Source: Oscillospiraceae bacterium (GTDB lineage Bacteria > Bacillota > Clostridia > Oscillospirales > Ruminococcaceae). From it: DNA of 19,229 nucleotides. Shown here piece after piece: positions 5,771 to 12,293 of the stretch. The position numbers and the translations under genes are program-made. The first letter of the stretch is position 1. Each line of letters starts with the position of its first letter. The notes below the pieces were generated by a model that did no database searches, was not told the DNA's origin, and was given only the letters and a program-made list of their open reading frames with translations. Location of the stretch: the NCBI GenBank assembly GCA_029062865.1, contig JAIDPG010000077.1:1-19229 (forward strand). The letters run 5' to 3'.

Positions 5771-7882
5771 ATGGCGGGAATGTATTCAAGGCTCGCGGCG
5801 ACGGGTATCCGCAAAAACGGGCGCTCTTATGTGCCGTTTATCCTCACCGCCGCGCTTATGATCGCTATCTTCTACATCATCTCGTTCCTAAGCGGCAATT
5901 CTATGCTTCGGCAAATGGTGGGCGGCAGCGGAATGTCGATGATACTGCAATTCGGAATGGTCGTTATGGGGCTCTTCTCGGCGATCTTCCTGTTCTACAC
6001 AAACTCGTTTCTCATCAAACGCCGCAAGAAGGAATTCGGCTTGTACAACATTCTGGGCTTGGGCAAGCGGCAGATAGCGAAAATTCTCATCCGCGAGACG
6101 ATCTTCGTGTATCTTATCGCGGAGGTTTTGGGGCTTGGCGTCGGCGTACTGTTCTCGAAACTCGCGGAGATGCTCGCGATGAAAATGCTGCGCGGCAACG
6201 TGAACTTTGAGTTTTATATCGACCCTATCTCCATTATAATCGCGCTTATTCTCTTCGCGGCGATTTTCGTGCTGATACTCATAAACTCGCTGCGGCAGCT
6301 TTTCTTCTCGCGCCCTATTGAGCTTCTTCACTCGGAGAGCACGGGCGAGAAGCCGCCGAGAACGAACATTCCCGGCGCGGTCATCGGCTTTCTGCTGCTC
6401 GGTTTCGCGTATTTTATGGCAATACGCATTAAAGACCCGGGAATGGCGATGGGGCTGTTCTTCATCGCGGTGATCCTCGTAATCATCGCGACATATCTGC
6501 TGTTTATCGCGGGGAGCGTCGTGCTTTGCAGAGCTTTGCAGAAAAACAAGCGCTATTACTACAAGACAAATCATTTCGTGTCAGTGTCGCAGATGACGTT
6601 CCGTATGCGCAAAAACGGCGCTGGGCTTGCTTCTATCTGCATACTGTCGACAATGGTCTTGGTGACGCTATCAAGCACGGTGTCGCTCTACGCGGGAATA
6701 CCCGACAATATTGAGACGCGCTATCCGCACGACATCACCGTGACGATGTACGACGACGAAACGCTGCAAACGGACAGGCTGATCTCCGTTGTCAACGAGT
6801 GCGTCGAGATCTGGGGCTACACGCCGCAGAACGCTTCCGTAAAGCGCTCTATGTATCTTTCCCACTATGTCGTAACAGACATTATGGGACTTGATCTTTC
6901 GATCCCCGGAGAGGATTTTCAGCTTAGCACGGACTTCACCGTAATTCCGCTTGACGAGGCGGACGAGAACATCAGAGCGCTGAACCTCTCGCTCGGCGAC
7001 AACGAGGTCGCGATATTCGAGGCGGGAGACAAGCGCATCACCGCAAAGCCGACTATAAAATTCGGCGAACTGGAGCTTTCCTATCGGACGATTGACGTAA
7101 CGCCGGCATCGGTGGAGCAGAAGATCTTCCGCACGCATGAGGACTTCGCGCTGATATACGTCCGCGATCTCGAGACTATGGGAAAGATGTACAAGGCGCA
7201 GTATGACATTATAAAGCCGATAAACGACCAACGCGAGCGGGAAGCGCGCGAGGAAGCTGAAAGACTCGGCGAGCACGGCTACGGCTATGAATCGATCGTT
7301 ATGGCGGACTTCAAGGTGGAATACGGCTTTGACATCTCCGAGGACATCAACGAGGTGAACGAGGTTTACGAGGGACTTGACAATCCTTACGGAGTGTGGT
7401 ATGATACAATTGAATCGTCCTATAATAATATGCACCTCGGCTCGGGCAGCTGGAGGATCGATACAAAGGCGACGTTTGTCGACGAGTATTACGGGCTGTA
7501 CGGCGGTCTGCTGTTCCTCGGAATTCTTCTCGGCGGCGTGTTCGCGCTGGCGGCGGCGCTTATTATGTACTACAAGCAGATAAGCGAGGGCTTTGAGGAC
7601 GCGGCGCGGTTTGAAATTCTCCGCAAGGTCGGAATGACGAACCGCGAGATAAAGTCCGCGATAAACTCGCAGGTGCTCAAGGTGTTCTTCCTGCCGCTTG
7701 TCGCCGCGGGAGTGCATATGCTGTTCGCGTTCTCGATGATCGCTAAGATGCTGAATATGTTCGATTTCTACAACGTGGGGCTGTTCGCTATGGTCACGCT
7801 CATCGGATTCGTCATTTTCGCGCTTTTATATGTGCTGTTCTATAAAATAACCTCAAAAAGCTATCAACACATCGTAGGATAA
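5771..7882 (+). CDS. Bce-type ABC transporter permease (FtsX family, BceB/YxdM-like)
   Basis: Membrane partner of the preceding ATPase. The start ATG follows GGAGGAGG. The 703-aa product has the Bce permease layout. Seven helices come first, with TM1 about residues 20-40, TM2 57-81 and TM7 about 285-307. A large outside domain of about 265 residues follows (308-575). Three more helices come at the C-terminus, beginning with LLFLGILLGGVFALAAALIM. Cytoplasmic loops carry the FtsX coupling motif KKEFGLYNILGLGKRQI. The external domain, which senses the drug and the kinase in this family, is larger than the ~200 residues usual for BceB. It includes a charged helix-like stretch around 475-500 rich in Arg and Glu. 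Substrate is unknown; a peptide antibiotic or host defence peptide is the family expectation. Confidence 0.92.
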   Translation: MAGMYSRLAATGIRKNGRSYVPFILTAALMIAIFYIISFLSGNSMLRQMVGGSGMSMILQFGMVVMGLFSAIFLFYTNSFLIKRRKKEFGLYNILGLGKRQIAKILIRETIFVYLIAEVLGLGVGVLFSKLAEMLAMKMLRGNVNFEFYIDPISIIIALILFAAIFVLILINSLRQLFFSRPIELLHSESTGEKPPRTNIPGAVIGFLLLGFAYFMAIRIKDPGMAMGLFFIAVILVIIATYLLFIAGSVVLCRALQKNKRYYYKTNHFVSVSQMTFRMRKNGAGLASICILSTMVLVTLSSTVSLYAGIPDNIETRYPHDITVTMYDDETLQTDRLISVVNECVEIWGYTPQNASVKRSMYLSHYVVTDIMGLDLSIPGEDFQLSTDFTVIPLDEADENIRALNLSLGDNEVAIFEAGDKRITAKPTIKFGELELSYRTIDVTPASVEQKIFRTHEDFALIYVRDLETMGKMYKAQYDIIKPINDQREREAREEAERLGEHGYGYESIVMADFKVEYGFDISEDINEVNEVYEGLDNPYGVWYDTIESSYNNMHLGSGSWRIDTKATFVDEYYGLYGGLLFLGILLGGVFALAAALIMYYKQISEGFEDAARFEILRKVGMTNREIKSAINSQVLKVFFLPLVAAGVHMLFAFSMIAKMLNMFDFYNVGLFAMVTLIGFVIFALLYVLFYKITSKSYQHIVG

Positions 7883-7893
7883 TTCATGCTGTA

Positions 7894-7930
7894 TTTTCCT
7901 TTTCCCCGCCTCCGGCGGGGAAAAGGAAAA
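7894..7930. other. Perfect 17-bp hairpin between permease and small peptide genes
   Basis: TTTTCCTTTTCCCCGCC (7894-7910), a TCC loop, then the exact inverse (7914-7930). On the + strand it is followed by A-rich sequence, not a T run, so it is a poor intrinsic terminator. It lies 12 nt after the permease stop and 25 nt before the next ATG. A role as an RNA-stability or processing element that separates expression of the first two genes from the last three fits best (inference). Confidence 0.7.
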
Positions 7931-7955
7931 AGCGACTTTACAGGAGGCTAACATT

Positions 7956-8090
7956 ATGAAAAGATTTCTCACAATTCTCTCTATTCCGTTTGTGCTTGCC
8001 GGCGTGCTTTTCTGGTCGGCGGGAGTGATGCTGAAGGTCGCGGTCTCGACGTTGTTCAGCCGCGCCGTTAAACGCGAGGTGGCACAATGA
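7956..8090 (+). CDS. 44-residue single-pass membrane peptide, function unknown
   Basis: A small gene with strong translation signals: AGGAGG at 7943-7948, then ATG at 7956. The stop TGA overlaps the next gene's ATG in an ATGA. The peptide starts MKRFLTILSIPFVLAGVLFW, continues through a further hydrophobic stretch (SAGVMLKVAVSTLF) and ends with the charged tail SRAVKREVAQ. It would form one or two membrane segments with a basic cytoplasmic end. I do not recognise a family. Translational coupling to the GT51 gene suggests it may help assemble or regulate that enzyme or the transporter (inference). Confidence 0.72.
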   Translation: MKRFLTILSIPFVLAGVLFWSAGVMLKVAVSTLFSRAVKREVAQ

Positions 8091-8815
8091 AGAAAAAGAA
8101 GGCTCTGAAAATCGCGCTGTGGATAGTCCTCGGCTTAATAGGGCTGGTAATTCTCATTACGGGGTTCTTCGCGATAAAGGGCGCGGTTATGTGGAGCAGC
8201 GCGAAAAAGGATCTTTCCATAACGCGGGCGGCGGAAAACCTCCGCGCGGATGAGCGCTTCACGCCGTTTGAGGAGCTTCCGCAATTCTACATAGACGCGG
8301 TGATCTCGGTTGAGGACAGGAGATTCTTCACGCACGGCGGGATAAACGTAAAGTCGATAATCCGCGCCGCGCTTTACGACATCAAAAATCAGACGCTCGA
8401 GCAGGGCGGCTCGACGATAACGCAGCAGCTCGCGAAGAACGTCTGGTTCTCGCAGGAAAAGAAGCTTGAGCGGAAGTTCGCCGAGGTATGGGCGGCGTTC
8501 GACCTCGAAAAGGAGCTCGACAAGAACGAGATCTTTGAGCTCTACGTGAACACGATCTATTTCGGCAGCGACTACTATGGGATCACCGACGCGGCGCACG
8601 GCTACTTCGGAAAATCGCCCGCCGAGCTTTCGGAATACGAGTGCGCGATGCTTGCGGGGCTCCCGAACGCGCCGTCGGTCTACTCCCCCGACGAAAGCCC
8701 CGAGCTCGCGCGGCAGCGGCTGGAGCTTGTTCTGCAAGCTATGAGGGACAACGACAAGCTTTCCGATAACGAAGCTCAACAAGTATTGGCACAGGGAGAA
8801 GGTGGGAGCTTATGA
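8087..8815 (+). CDS. Monofunctional peptidoglycan glycosyltransferase (GT51)
   Basis: Polymerises lipid II into glycan strands at the outer face of the membrane. The 242-aa protein has a lysine-rich start, one membrane anchor (8-30) and a GT51 domain. Visible motifs are EDRRFFTHGGI with catalytic E76, GGSTITQQLAKN (107-118), ERKFAE with the second conserved E133 in RKxxE, ELYVNTIYFG, and GYFGKSPAELSEYECAMLAGLPNAPSVYSP. There is no transpeptidase domain, so it is not a class A PBP; the length matches MtgA-type enzymes. Its ATG overlaps the stop of the 44-aa gene, and its own stop overlaps the next start. Its place in a Bce-type operon suggests wall synthesis boosted when lipid II is under attack. 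A few residues of the anchor region aside, the family call is secure. Confidence 0.95.
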   Translation: MKKKKALKIALWIVLGLIGLVILITGFFAIKGAVMWSSAKKDLSITRAAENLRADERFTPFEELPQFYIDAVISVEDRRFFTHGGINVKSIIRAALYDIKNQTLEQGGSTITQQLAKNVWFSQEKKLERKFAEVWAAFDLEKELDKNEIFELYVNTIYFGSDYYGITDAAHGYFGKSPAELSEYECAMLAGLPNAPSVYSPDESPELARQRLELVLQAMRDNDKLSDNEAQQVLAQGEGGSL

Positions 8816-9171
8816 AAAAAATATTTATCGGGATCGGCACTGCCATCGCCGTTTTGATCGCTTTATGGGTTTTCGTGATCAATCCGCCGAGGACGGATTA
8901 CTACACACAAATCGACAATCTGAAATATAAGGAAAACCACTCCGACGGAGGGGTCGTGGATCTTACGGGCGGTATGGAATATCTTTACACTCTCAAAAGC
9001 TACACGCCGCACGGAAAAGAAAAGGAGATTACATTTGGCACGAATAAAATACTGAAAGACAAAGCGTTTTTAAAGCTCGAATATACGGCGACGCGCGGGG
9101 TTCTTTCGTGGTGCGAGGTCGGCTGGGAGGAGCTGCCCGAAAGCCTGCAAAGCATCTACCAAAAGCCCTGA
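8812..9171 (+). CDS. YxeA-family (DUF1093) small exported protein
   Basis: A 119-aa protein with an N-terminal hydrophobic segment (about 4-22) that is either a signal anchor or a signal peptide, followed by a small beta-rich domain outside the cell. The pattern Y-x-Y-x-L-K-S-Y-x-x-x-G-K-E-K-x-I-x-F, then ILKDKAFLKLEYT and the late V-x-W-x-E-L-P, is that of the YxeA/DUF1093 family. The start ATG overlaps the GT51 stop and follows AAGGTGGGAG. In Bacillus subtilis yxeA ends the yxdJKLM operon, which encodes a Bce-type transporter and its two-component system; the same link here supports the assignment. Molecular function of the family is not known. Confidence 0.8.
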   Translation: MKKIFIGIGTAIAVLIALWVFVINPPRTDYYTQIDNLKYKENHSDGGVVDLTGGMEYLYTLKSYTPHGKEKEITFGTNKILKDKAFLKLEYTATRGVLSWCEVGWEELPESLQSIYQKP

Positions 9172-9172
9172 A

Positions 9173-9213
9173 GGCAGCGATAATTCTCCGATTTAACGGC
9201 TGCCGGGATTTTC
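9173..9213 (+). terminator. Weak possible terminator of the Bce-type operon
   Basis: GGCAGC (9173-9178) can pair with GCTGCC (9199-9204), with a 20-nt loop, and is followed by the T-rich GGGATTTTCTTT. The stem is short and the loop long, so this is only a candidate. No better hairpin is present before the tRNA-Arg promoter. Confidence 0.3.
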
Positions 9214-9236
9214 TTTAAAGAAATTTCAAAAACCCC

Positions 9237-9265
9237 TTGACAAATTCGCCCGAAAGTGTTATAAT
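9237..9265 (+). promoter_or_regulatory. Promoter of tRNA-Arg
   Basis: TTGACA (9237-9242), a 17-nt spacer and TATAAT (9260-9265) with an extended TGT at 9257-9259. All positions are consensus. The transcribed leader contains a small hairpin, GCGGG-AATA-CCCGC (9275-9288), just before the tRNA. Confidence 0.88.
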
Positions 9266-9296
9266 AGTACTGTTGCGGGAATACCCGCGGCAGTAT

Positions 9297-9373
9297 GCGC
9301 CTGTAGCTCAGCTGGATAGAGTATCTGGCTACGAACCAGAGGGTCAGGGGTTCGAATCCCTTCAGGCGTGCCA
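9297..9373 (+). tRNA. tRNA-Arg (anticodon ACG)
   Basis: A 77-nt cloverleaf with encoded CCA (9371-9373) and discriminator G. The acceptor stem GCGCCTG pairs with CAGGCGT, closing with a G-U at 1-72. The anticodon stem TCTGG/CCAGA encloses the loop CTACGAA, giving anticodon ACG (9331-9333), read as ICG. The T arm contains GGTTCGAATCC. It would decode CGC and CGT; CGC is a common arginine codon in this window. Confidence 0.96.
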
Positions 9374-9379
9374 GTCAGC

Positions 9380-9412
9380 AAAACTCCCCTCGCTTCGCGA
9401 GGGGAGTTTTTT
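9380..9412 (+). terminator. Terminator of tRNA-Arg
   Basis: AAAACTCCCCTCGC (9380-9393), a TTC loop, GCGAGGGGAGTTTT (9397-9410) and two more T. A 14-bp perfect stem 6 nt after the tRNA's CCA. Identical in sequence to the tRNA-Ala terminator. Confidence 0.9.
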
Positions 9413-9484
9413 GCAGACCGCAATGGCAGTAAGCCAAAATCCCCCTCGCTTCGCGAGGAGGATTTTGTGCATACCGCAATGGCA

Positions 9485-9542
9485 TTGTTTTTTGCTTCGC
9501 GGACTTCGTCCGCGATTCCGCTTCGCGGAACCGCAAAAACAA
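9485..9542 (+). repeat. Cloverleaf (three-way junction) palindromic element, copy 2
   Basis: The outer stem TTGTTTTTTGC/GCAAAAACAA (one bulged T) encloses CGCGGAC-TTC-GTCCGCG (9498-9514) and TTCCGC-TTC-GCGGAA (9516-9530). The inverse copy at 4416-4472 differs only by the extra T. Both lie in the 3' flank of a tRNA gene and keep the same orientation relative to the tRNA. Confidence 0.8.
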
Positions 9543-9664
9543 CGCGGGGTTGACCCGCTTCAATAGGCGGCTTGGCTTCAAACCTTTTTGGTAATGATGT
9601 CACAGTCAGCAAAAATCTTCTTGCTTCATGCCTCTTAAAAATCTTTCTTCCGGTAGGTGTATCT

Positions 9665-10534
9665 ATGATTAACAAATATGAATTCAAACGTGACATTTAT
9701 TATCAGGTACTGAACGCTCCGGATGAGCGGGCGGTTGTGTTTTTGTATGGGGCACGGAATACCGGGAAGACGATTTGCCTGAAACAGCTTGCCGATTTTC
9801 TGCCCGACGCGGAATATTATGACTTTAAGTCAATGGAAATGCTCGAATGCTTCTCGCTCGCTCATAGGATTGAGGATTGCGTCAAAGCCCGCGAGCCGCG
9901 GACGTTCCTTATCGACAACCCCGCTTATCTCGTTCAATGCGACAGCGTTATCGAGGGGCTTGAATACGCGTTTGATGAGCTTTTTGATCTTGACGAAAAC
10001 GCGCTCGGCGGCACACGCGTCGTTTTCGCGGGCGGACCTCCTAAGGCTATGCGGTATTGGGCGAATAAATATTTCGGCGATTTTGCGTGGCAGATAGTCT
10101 CGGATTTCCCGGACTATCACGAATGGCTGCGGTTTTACGGCGCCGCGGACACCCCCGAAAACCACGAGCGCTTTCTGTCCGGCGAGAACGGGCTTAACGC
10201 CGATTTCATAAGCTTTGACGGGTTTCTGAACGGCTGCCTCGAAGAGAGCCGCGTCGCCGACTCCAACGCGATGAACATCATTTTCGGCAACGAGAGCGAC
10301 CTGCTTGACGCGCGTACCCTGAAAGCAATTCTGCTCGCGGTTCTTGCGGAGGAGCTCGATGAAAAGCTCGTGAAAAACGCTGCCGTCTCGGAATATCTGA
10401 ACGTGTTTGCGGCGCTCCCGCCCGAAACGCGGAAGCAGGGCCATGACTTCCTCGGGCAATGGGGGCTGATAACGCTTCCAAATCCACGCGTAAGTCACCC
10501 GTTCATCCGCGCGAAACTGTTTGAACAAATATAA
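9665..10534 (+). CDS. Small AAA_14-like ATPase with atypical Walker B
   Basis: Probable P-loop ATPase of 289 aa, function unknown. The start ATG 9665 follows GGTAGGTG; the frame is open 31 codons further upstream, but that part runs into repeats. Walker A is GARNTGKT (29-36). The strand after it ends TFLIDNP with D84, where AAA_14 proteins normally show DE; here Asn (N85) replaces the catalytic Glu. RVVFAGGPP fits the sensor-1 strand and SDFPDYHEWLRFYG fits the family's PLSFxEWL element. The usual C-terminal nuclease-like DUF4143 part is not evident, and the rest (about 160-289) is helical. No partner gene flanks it. Family placement is by motif order only and is tentative. Confidence 0.65.
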   Translation: MINKYEFKRDIYYQVLNAPDERAVVFLYGARNTGKTICLKQLADFLPDAEYYDFKSMEMLECFSLAHRIEDCVKAREPRTFLIDNPAYLVQCDSVIEGLEYAFDELFDLDENALGGTRVVFAGGPPKAMRYWANKYFGDFAWQIVSDFPDYHEWLRFYGAADTPENHERFLSGENGLNADFISFDGFLNGCLEESRVADSNAMNIIFGNESDLLDARTLKAILLAVLAEELDEKLVKNAAVSEYLNVFAALPPETRKQGHDFLGQWGLITLPNPRVSHPFIRAKLFEQI

Positions 10535-10560
10535 ATCCCCCGCCCTGCGGGGGATTTTTT
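10533..10560. terminator. Bidirectional terminator between the ATPase and the zinc-ribbon gene
   Basis: AAATCCCCCGC (10533-10543), a CCT loop, GCGGGGGATTT (10547-10557) and further T. It begins within the ATPase stop codon. The minus-strand gene ends 24 nt away, so it can serve both. Its core is the same as the terminator at 2481-2509. Confidence 0.88.
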
Positions 10561-10583
10561 ATGTATTTCGTGCGCGATTTTTA

Positions 10584-11126
10584 TTAGTTTATCGGGATCG
10601 TTCCGCTCGCGTGCACGCAGATGGATATGATGATCACCTGGAGCAGCAGTCCGCCGGCGTTTACGAATATCGCGGGGGTGGCAAGCTTTTTGTCCTTAAA
10701 TCCTGCCCTGCCGACTATCGCGAGCGTCAAGCCCGTTAACTGAATGAGTAAACATGGCACTATAAACAGGCTCGCCGTAGCCAGACCCTCTGCAAGAAGC
10801 GCTAACACTTTTATCGCCAGATAAATAAACACTGTGAAAATCGCGATCACCCACTCCTCGCTCGTCATTGTCATGTCGAGCCGCGAGAATATCTTATAAA
10901 TAAACGGCGCGAACGCCAGCGACAGGACAATAGCGATTATCCCGAGAATAAGCGCCGCCTTGCCTAATTTGTGACCTTTTCTCTGACGGCTTTGCGTATC
11001 GACGAGCAGCGCCTTCTGCGCGGGATTAAGCTCCGCGGCAGTCAAAACCTGCGCCGCGGGCTCGCCGCACTTGGTGCAAAAGCGCGAGCCCTCCTCAAGC
11101 CGGGTTCCGCAATTAGTGCAAAACAT
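10584..11126 (-). CDS. Zinc-ribbon membrane protein, function unknown
   Basis: A 180-aa protein with an N-terminal zinc ribbon, MFCTNCGTRLEEGSRFCTKCG (Cys 3, 6, 17, 20), a short polar linker, and about four membrane helices, the first being AALILGIIAIVLSLAFAPFIY. The start ATG 11124-11126 follows GGAGGTGAG; an earlier in-frame ATG has no such site. Ribbon-plus-membrane proteins of this type are common in Clostridia and are mostly uncharacterised. It is the last of three minus-strand genes (HPr, pyrophosphatase, this one) and may be read through from them, as no strong terminator separates it from the pyrophosphatase gene. Confidence 0.8.
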   Translation of the reverse strand: MFCTNCGTRLEEGSRFCTKCGEPAAQVLTAAELNPAQKALLVDTQSRQRKGHKLGKAALILGIIAIVLSLAFAPFIYKIFSRLDMTMTSEEWVIAIFTVFIYLAIKVLALLAEGLATASLFIVPCLLIQLTGLTLAIVGRAGFKDKKLATPAIFVNAGGLLLQVIIISICVHASGTIPIN

Positions 11127-11250
11127 AATTCTCACCTCCGAGATCGGCTTATTTTGAAACAAGCCGTATATATGAAGTCAATTTGTTTTTGTTATTTCCC
11201 ATGCCTGCGGCGGGTGGAATAACGGCGTGTTTTTTCTCGCGTTATAACCG

Positions 11251-11781
11251 TTACTTGACAAAGTGTTCTTTGTATCTTTCTATCGCCCGCTGGATAACCT
11301 CAACCGCCTCGATAGGTCCGCCGAACTCCTTGACGTCAGTCTGCTTGTGCTCAAGCTGCTTATACACGCTGAAGAAGTGCCGAAGCTCCTCGAAAAGGTG
11401 CTTGGGAAGCTCCTTTACGTCGGTGTAGTAATTGTATGTAGGATCGCTGTAGGGAATGGCGATTATCTTCTCGTCGCCCATGCCGTTGTCGACCATATAC
11501 ATAACGCCTATCGGATAGCTGCGCACAAGCGTCATCGGCTGAATGTGCTGCGAACAGAGCAGCAGCACGTCAAGCGGGTCGTTGTCATCGCCGTATGTGC
11601 GCGGGATAAAGCCGTAGTTCATCGGGTAATAGGTCGCGGTGAAAAGCACTCTGTCCAGCGTAAGCATTCCCGTTTTCTTGTCAAGCTCGTACTTCATATT
11701 GCTGCCCATAGAGATCTCGATTACGGAAACGAAATCGGTCGGGTAAATTCTCTCCTCGTCAATATCGTGCCAGATGTTCAT
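11251..11781 (-). CDS. ppa: Inorganic pyrophosphatase, family I
   Basis: Cytoplasmic enzyme that splits pyrophosphate to phosphate and pulls biosynthetic reactions forward. 176 aa is the usual length. The family signature DNDPLDV gives metal ligands D66, D68 and D71; K30, R44 and Y56 in ATYYPMNYGFIP match the substrate-binding residues, and DVKELP plus the aromatic, helical C-terminus fit. The start ATG follows AGGAGG by 6 nt. It lies 75 nt downstream of the HPr gene on the same strand and probably shares its promoter. It is a Mg-dependent family I enzyme, not the Mn-dependent DHH family II type common in many Firmicutes. Confidence 0.95.
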   Translation of the reverse strand: MNIWHDIDEERIYPTDFVSVIEISMGSNMKYELDKKTGMLTLDRVLFTATYYPMNYGFIPRTYGDDNDPLDVLLLCSQHIQPMTLVRSYPIGVMYMVDNGMGDEKIIAIPYSDPTYNYYTDVKELPKHLFEELRHFFSVYKQLEHKQTDVKEFGGPIEAVEVIQRAIERYKEHFVK

Positions 11782-11856
11782 ATTTTCCTCCTGTATATTG
11801 CTTAAAATAGGGCTGATTTTTTTGTTTTCCCGGCGCCGCGGGGAGATCCCCGCTGA

Positions 11857-12114
11857 TTAAAACAGCTCCGTAAACATTTGCTGAAGCTCGGCGGCGGCTT
11901 TTTCCTCATCCGCGCCCTCTGCGATGATTTTCACGGTGTCTCCCTGCTGAACATCCATAGACATCACGGGAACGAGCTCCGCGGCGTTTTCGGACATTCC
12001 GTCGCACTCGATTTTCACCGCGCTCGAATACCCCGCAGCCTTTCGCGCCAAAGTCCCCGCAAGCCGCGCGTGGAGACCGTTTTCGTCTGTGATCGTGTAC
12101 TCAAAGCTTATCAT
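11857..12114 (-). CDS. HPr-family phosphocarrier protein with Glu at position 46
   Basis: HPr carries phosphate from enzyme I to sugar EIIA domains of the PTS and, in Firmicutes, controls catabolite repression through phospho-Ser46. The start ATG 12112-12114 follows GGAGG, giving 85 aa, the normal size. ENGLHARLAG places the active His exactly at residue 15, with Leu18 where most HPr have Pro. Aligned without gaps on VMSMDVQQGD (canonical VMSLGV-x-x-G), position 46 is Glu, not Ser. HPr kinase therefore could not phosphorylate it, and Glu might mimic the phosphoserine form (inference). It is first in a probable operon with ppa and diverges from the cellulase operon. The alternative is an HPr-like domain used in another pathway. 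Confidence 0.88.
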   Translation of the reverse strand: MISFEYTITDENGLHARLAGTLARKAAGYSSAVKIECDGMSENAAELVPVMSMDVQQGDTVKIIAEGADEEKAAAELQQMFTELF

Positions 12115-12144
12115 AACCAAACCTCCGTTTCTTCTCTTTATTAC

Positions 12145-12173
12145 ATTATACAACAAGAGGCGGCAAAAATCAA
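12145..12173 (-). promoter_or_regulatory. Promoter of the HPr-ppa unit
   Basis: On the minus strand, TTGATT (12168-12173), a 17-nt spacer and TATAAT (12145-12150). The -35 lies within a 15-nt sequence (12161-12175) that is repeated at 12233-12247. The second copy could give a weaker upstream promoter with a TATGTT -10. Confidence 0.7.
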
Positions 12174-12247
12174 GTGGGATTTTAAAATAGCTCCCCCGCC
12201 TTCGGCGGAGAGAGCCAACATAATATATGGCGCGGCAAAAATCAAGT
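12161..12247. repeat. 15-nt direct repeat between HPr and cellulase promoters
   Basis: CGGCAAAAATCAAGT occurs at 12161-12175 and again at 12233-12247, 72 bp apart. Between them is a small hairpin, CCGCC-TTC-GGCGG (about 12195-12207). The first copy overlaps the HPr -35; the second ends 46 bp before the cellulase -35. It could be a shared operator or a local duplication. Confidence 0.6.
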
Positions 12248-12293
12248 AGTTCTGCCGCACCGAAAAACTAACAACTATTCTCCGATAACTACC

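Larger units (their letters stand above)
9374..9542 (+). repeat. Palindromic repeat cluster after tRNA-Arg
   Basis: Three palindromes follow in order: the tRNA terminator, a second hairpin (9436-9466, AAAATCCCCCTCGC with one mismatch in the return arm), and a cloverleaf element (9485-9542). The linkers repeat ACCGCAATGGCA. The first 55 nt are identical to the minus-strand sequence after tRNA-Ala. The motif AAGCCAAAATCCCCCTCGC also recurs, inverted, near 4300-4318. A short copy of CAGTCAGCAAAA returns at 9603-9614, 0.23 kb downstream of its first copy. No gene lies here. Confidence 0.82.

Noticed and set aside
4416..9542. Composite transposon bounded by inverted repeats around the Bce operon
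   Set aside because: The inverted copies are tRNA-flanking palindromes, no transposase or integrase gene is present between them, and no target-site duplication is visible.
9374..9542. CRISPR array
   Set aside because: The repeats are palindromes of unequal spacing and differing sequence, with no uniform spacers and no cas genes.
9237..9696. Open frames of 60-145 aa across the tRNA-Arg region
   Set aside because: They include the tRNA promoter, the tRNA itself and the repeats, and their sequences simply translate those elements.
11837..11852. GCGGGG-ATCT-CCCCGC palindrome after the HPr gene as a terminator
   Set aside because: On the HPr strand it is followed by an A run instead of T, so it lacks the release tract. 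Read-through into ppa is more likely.
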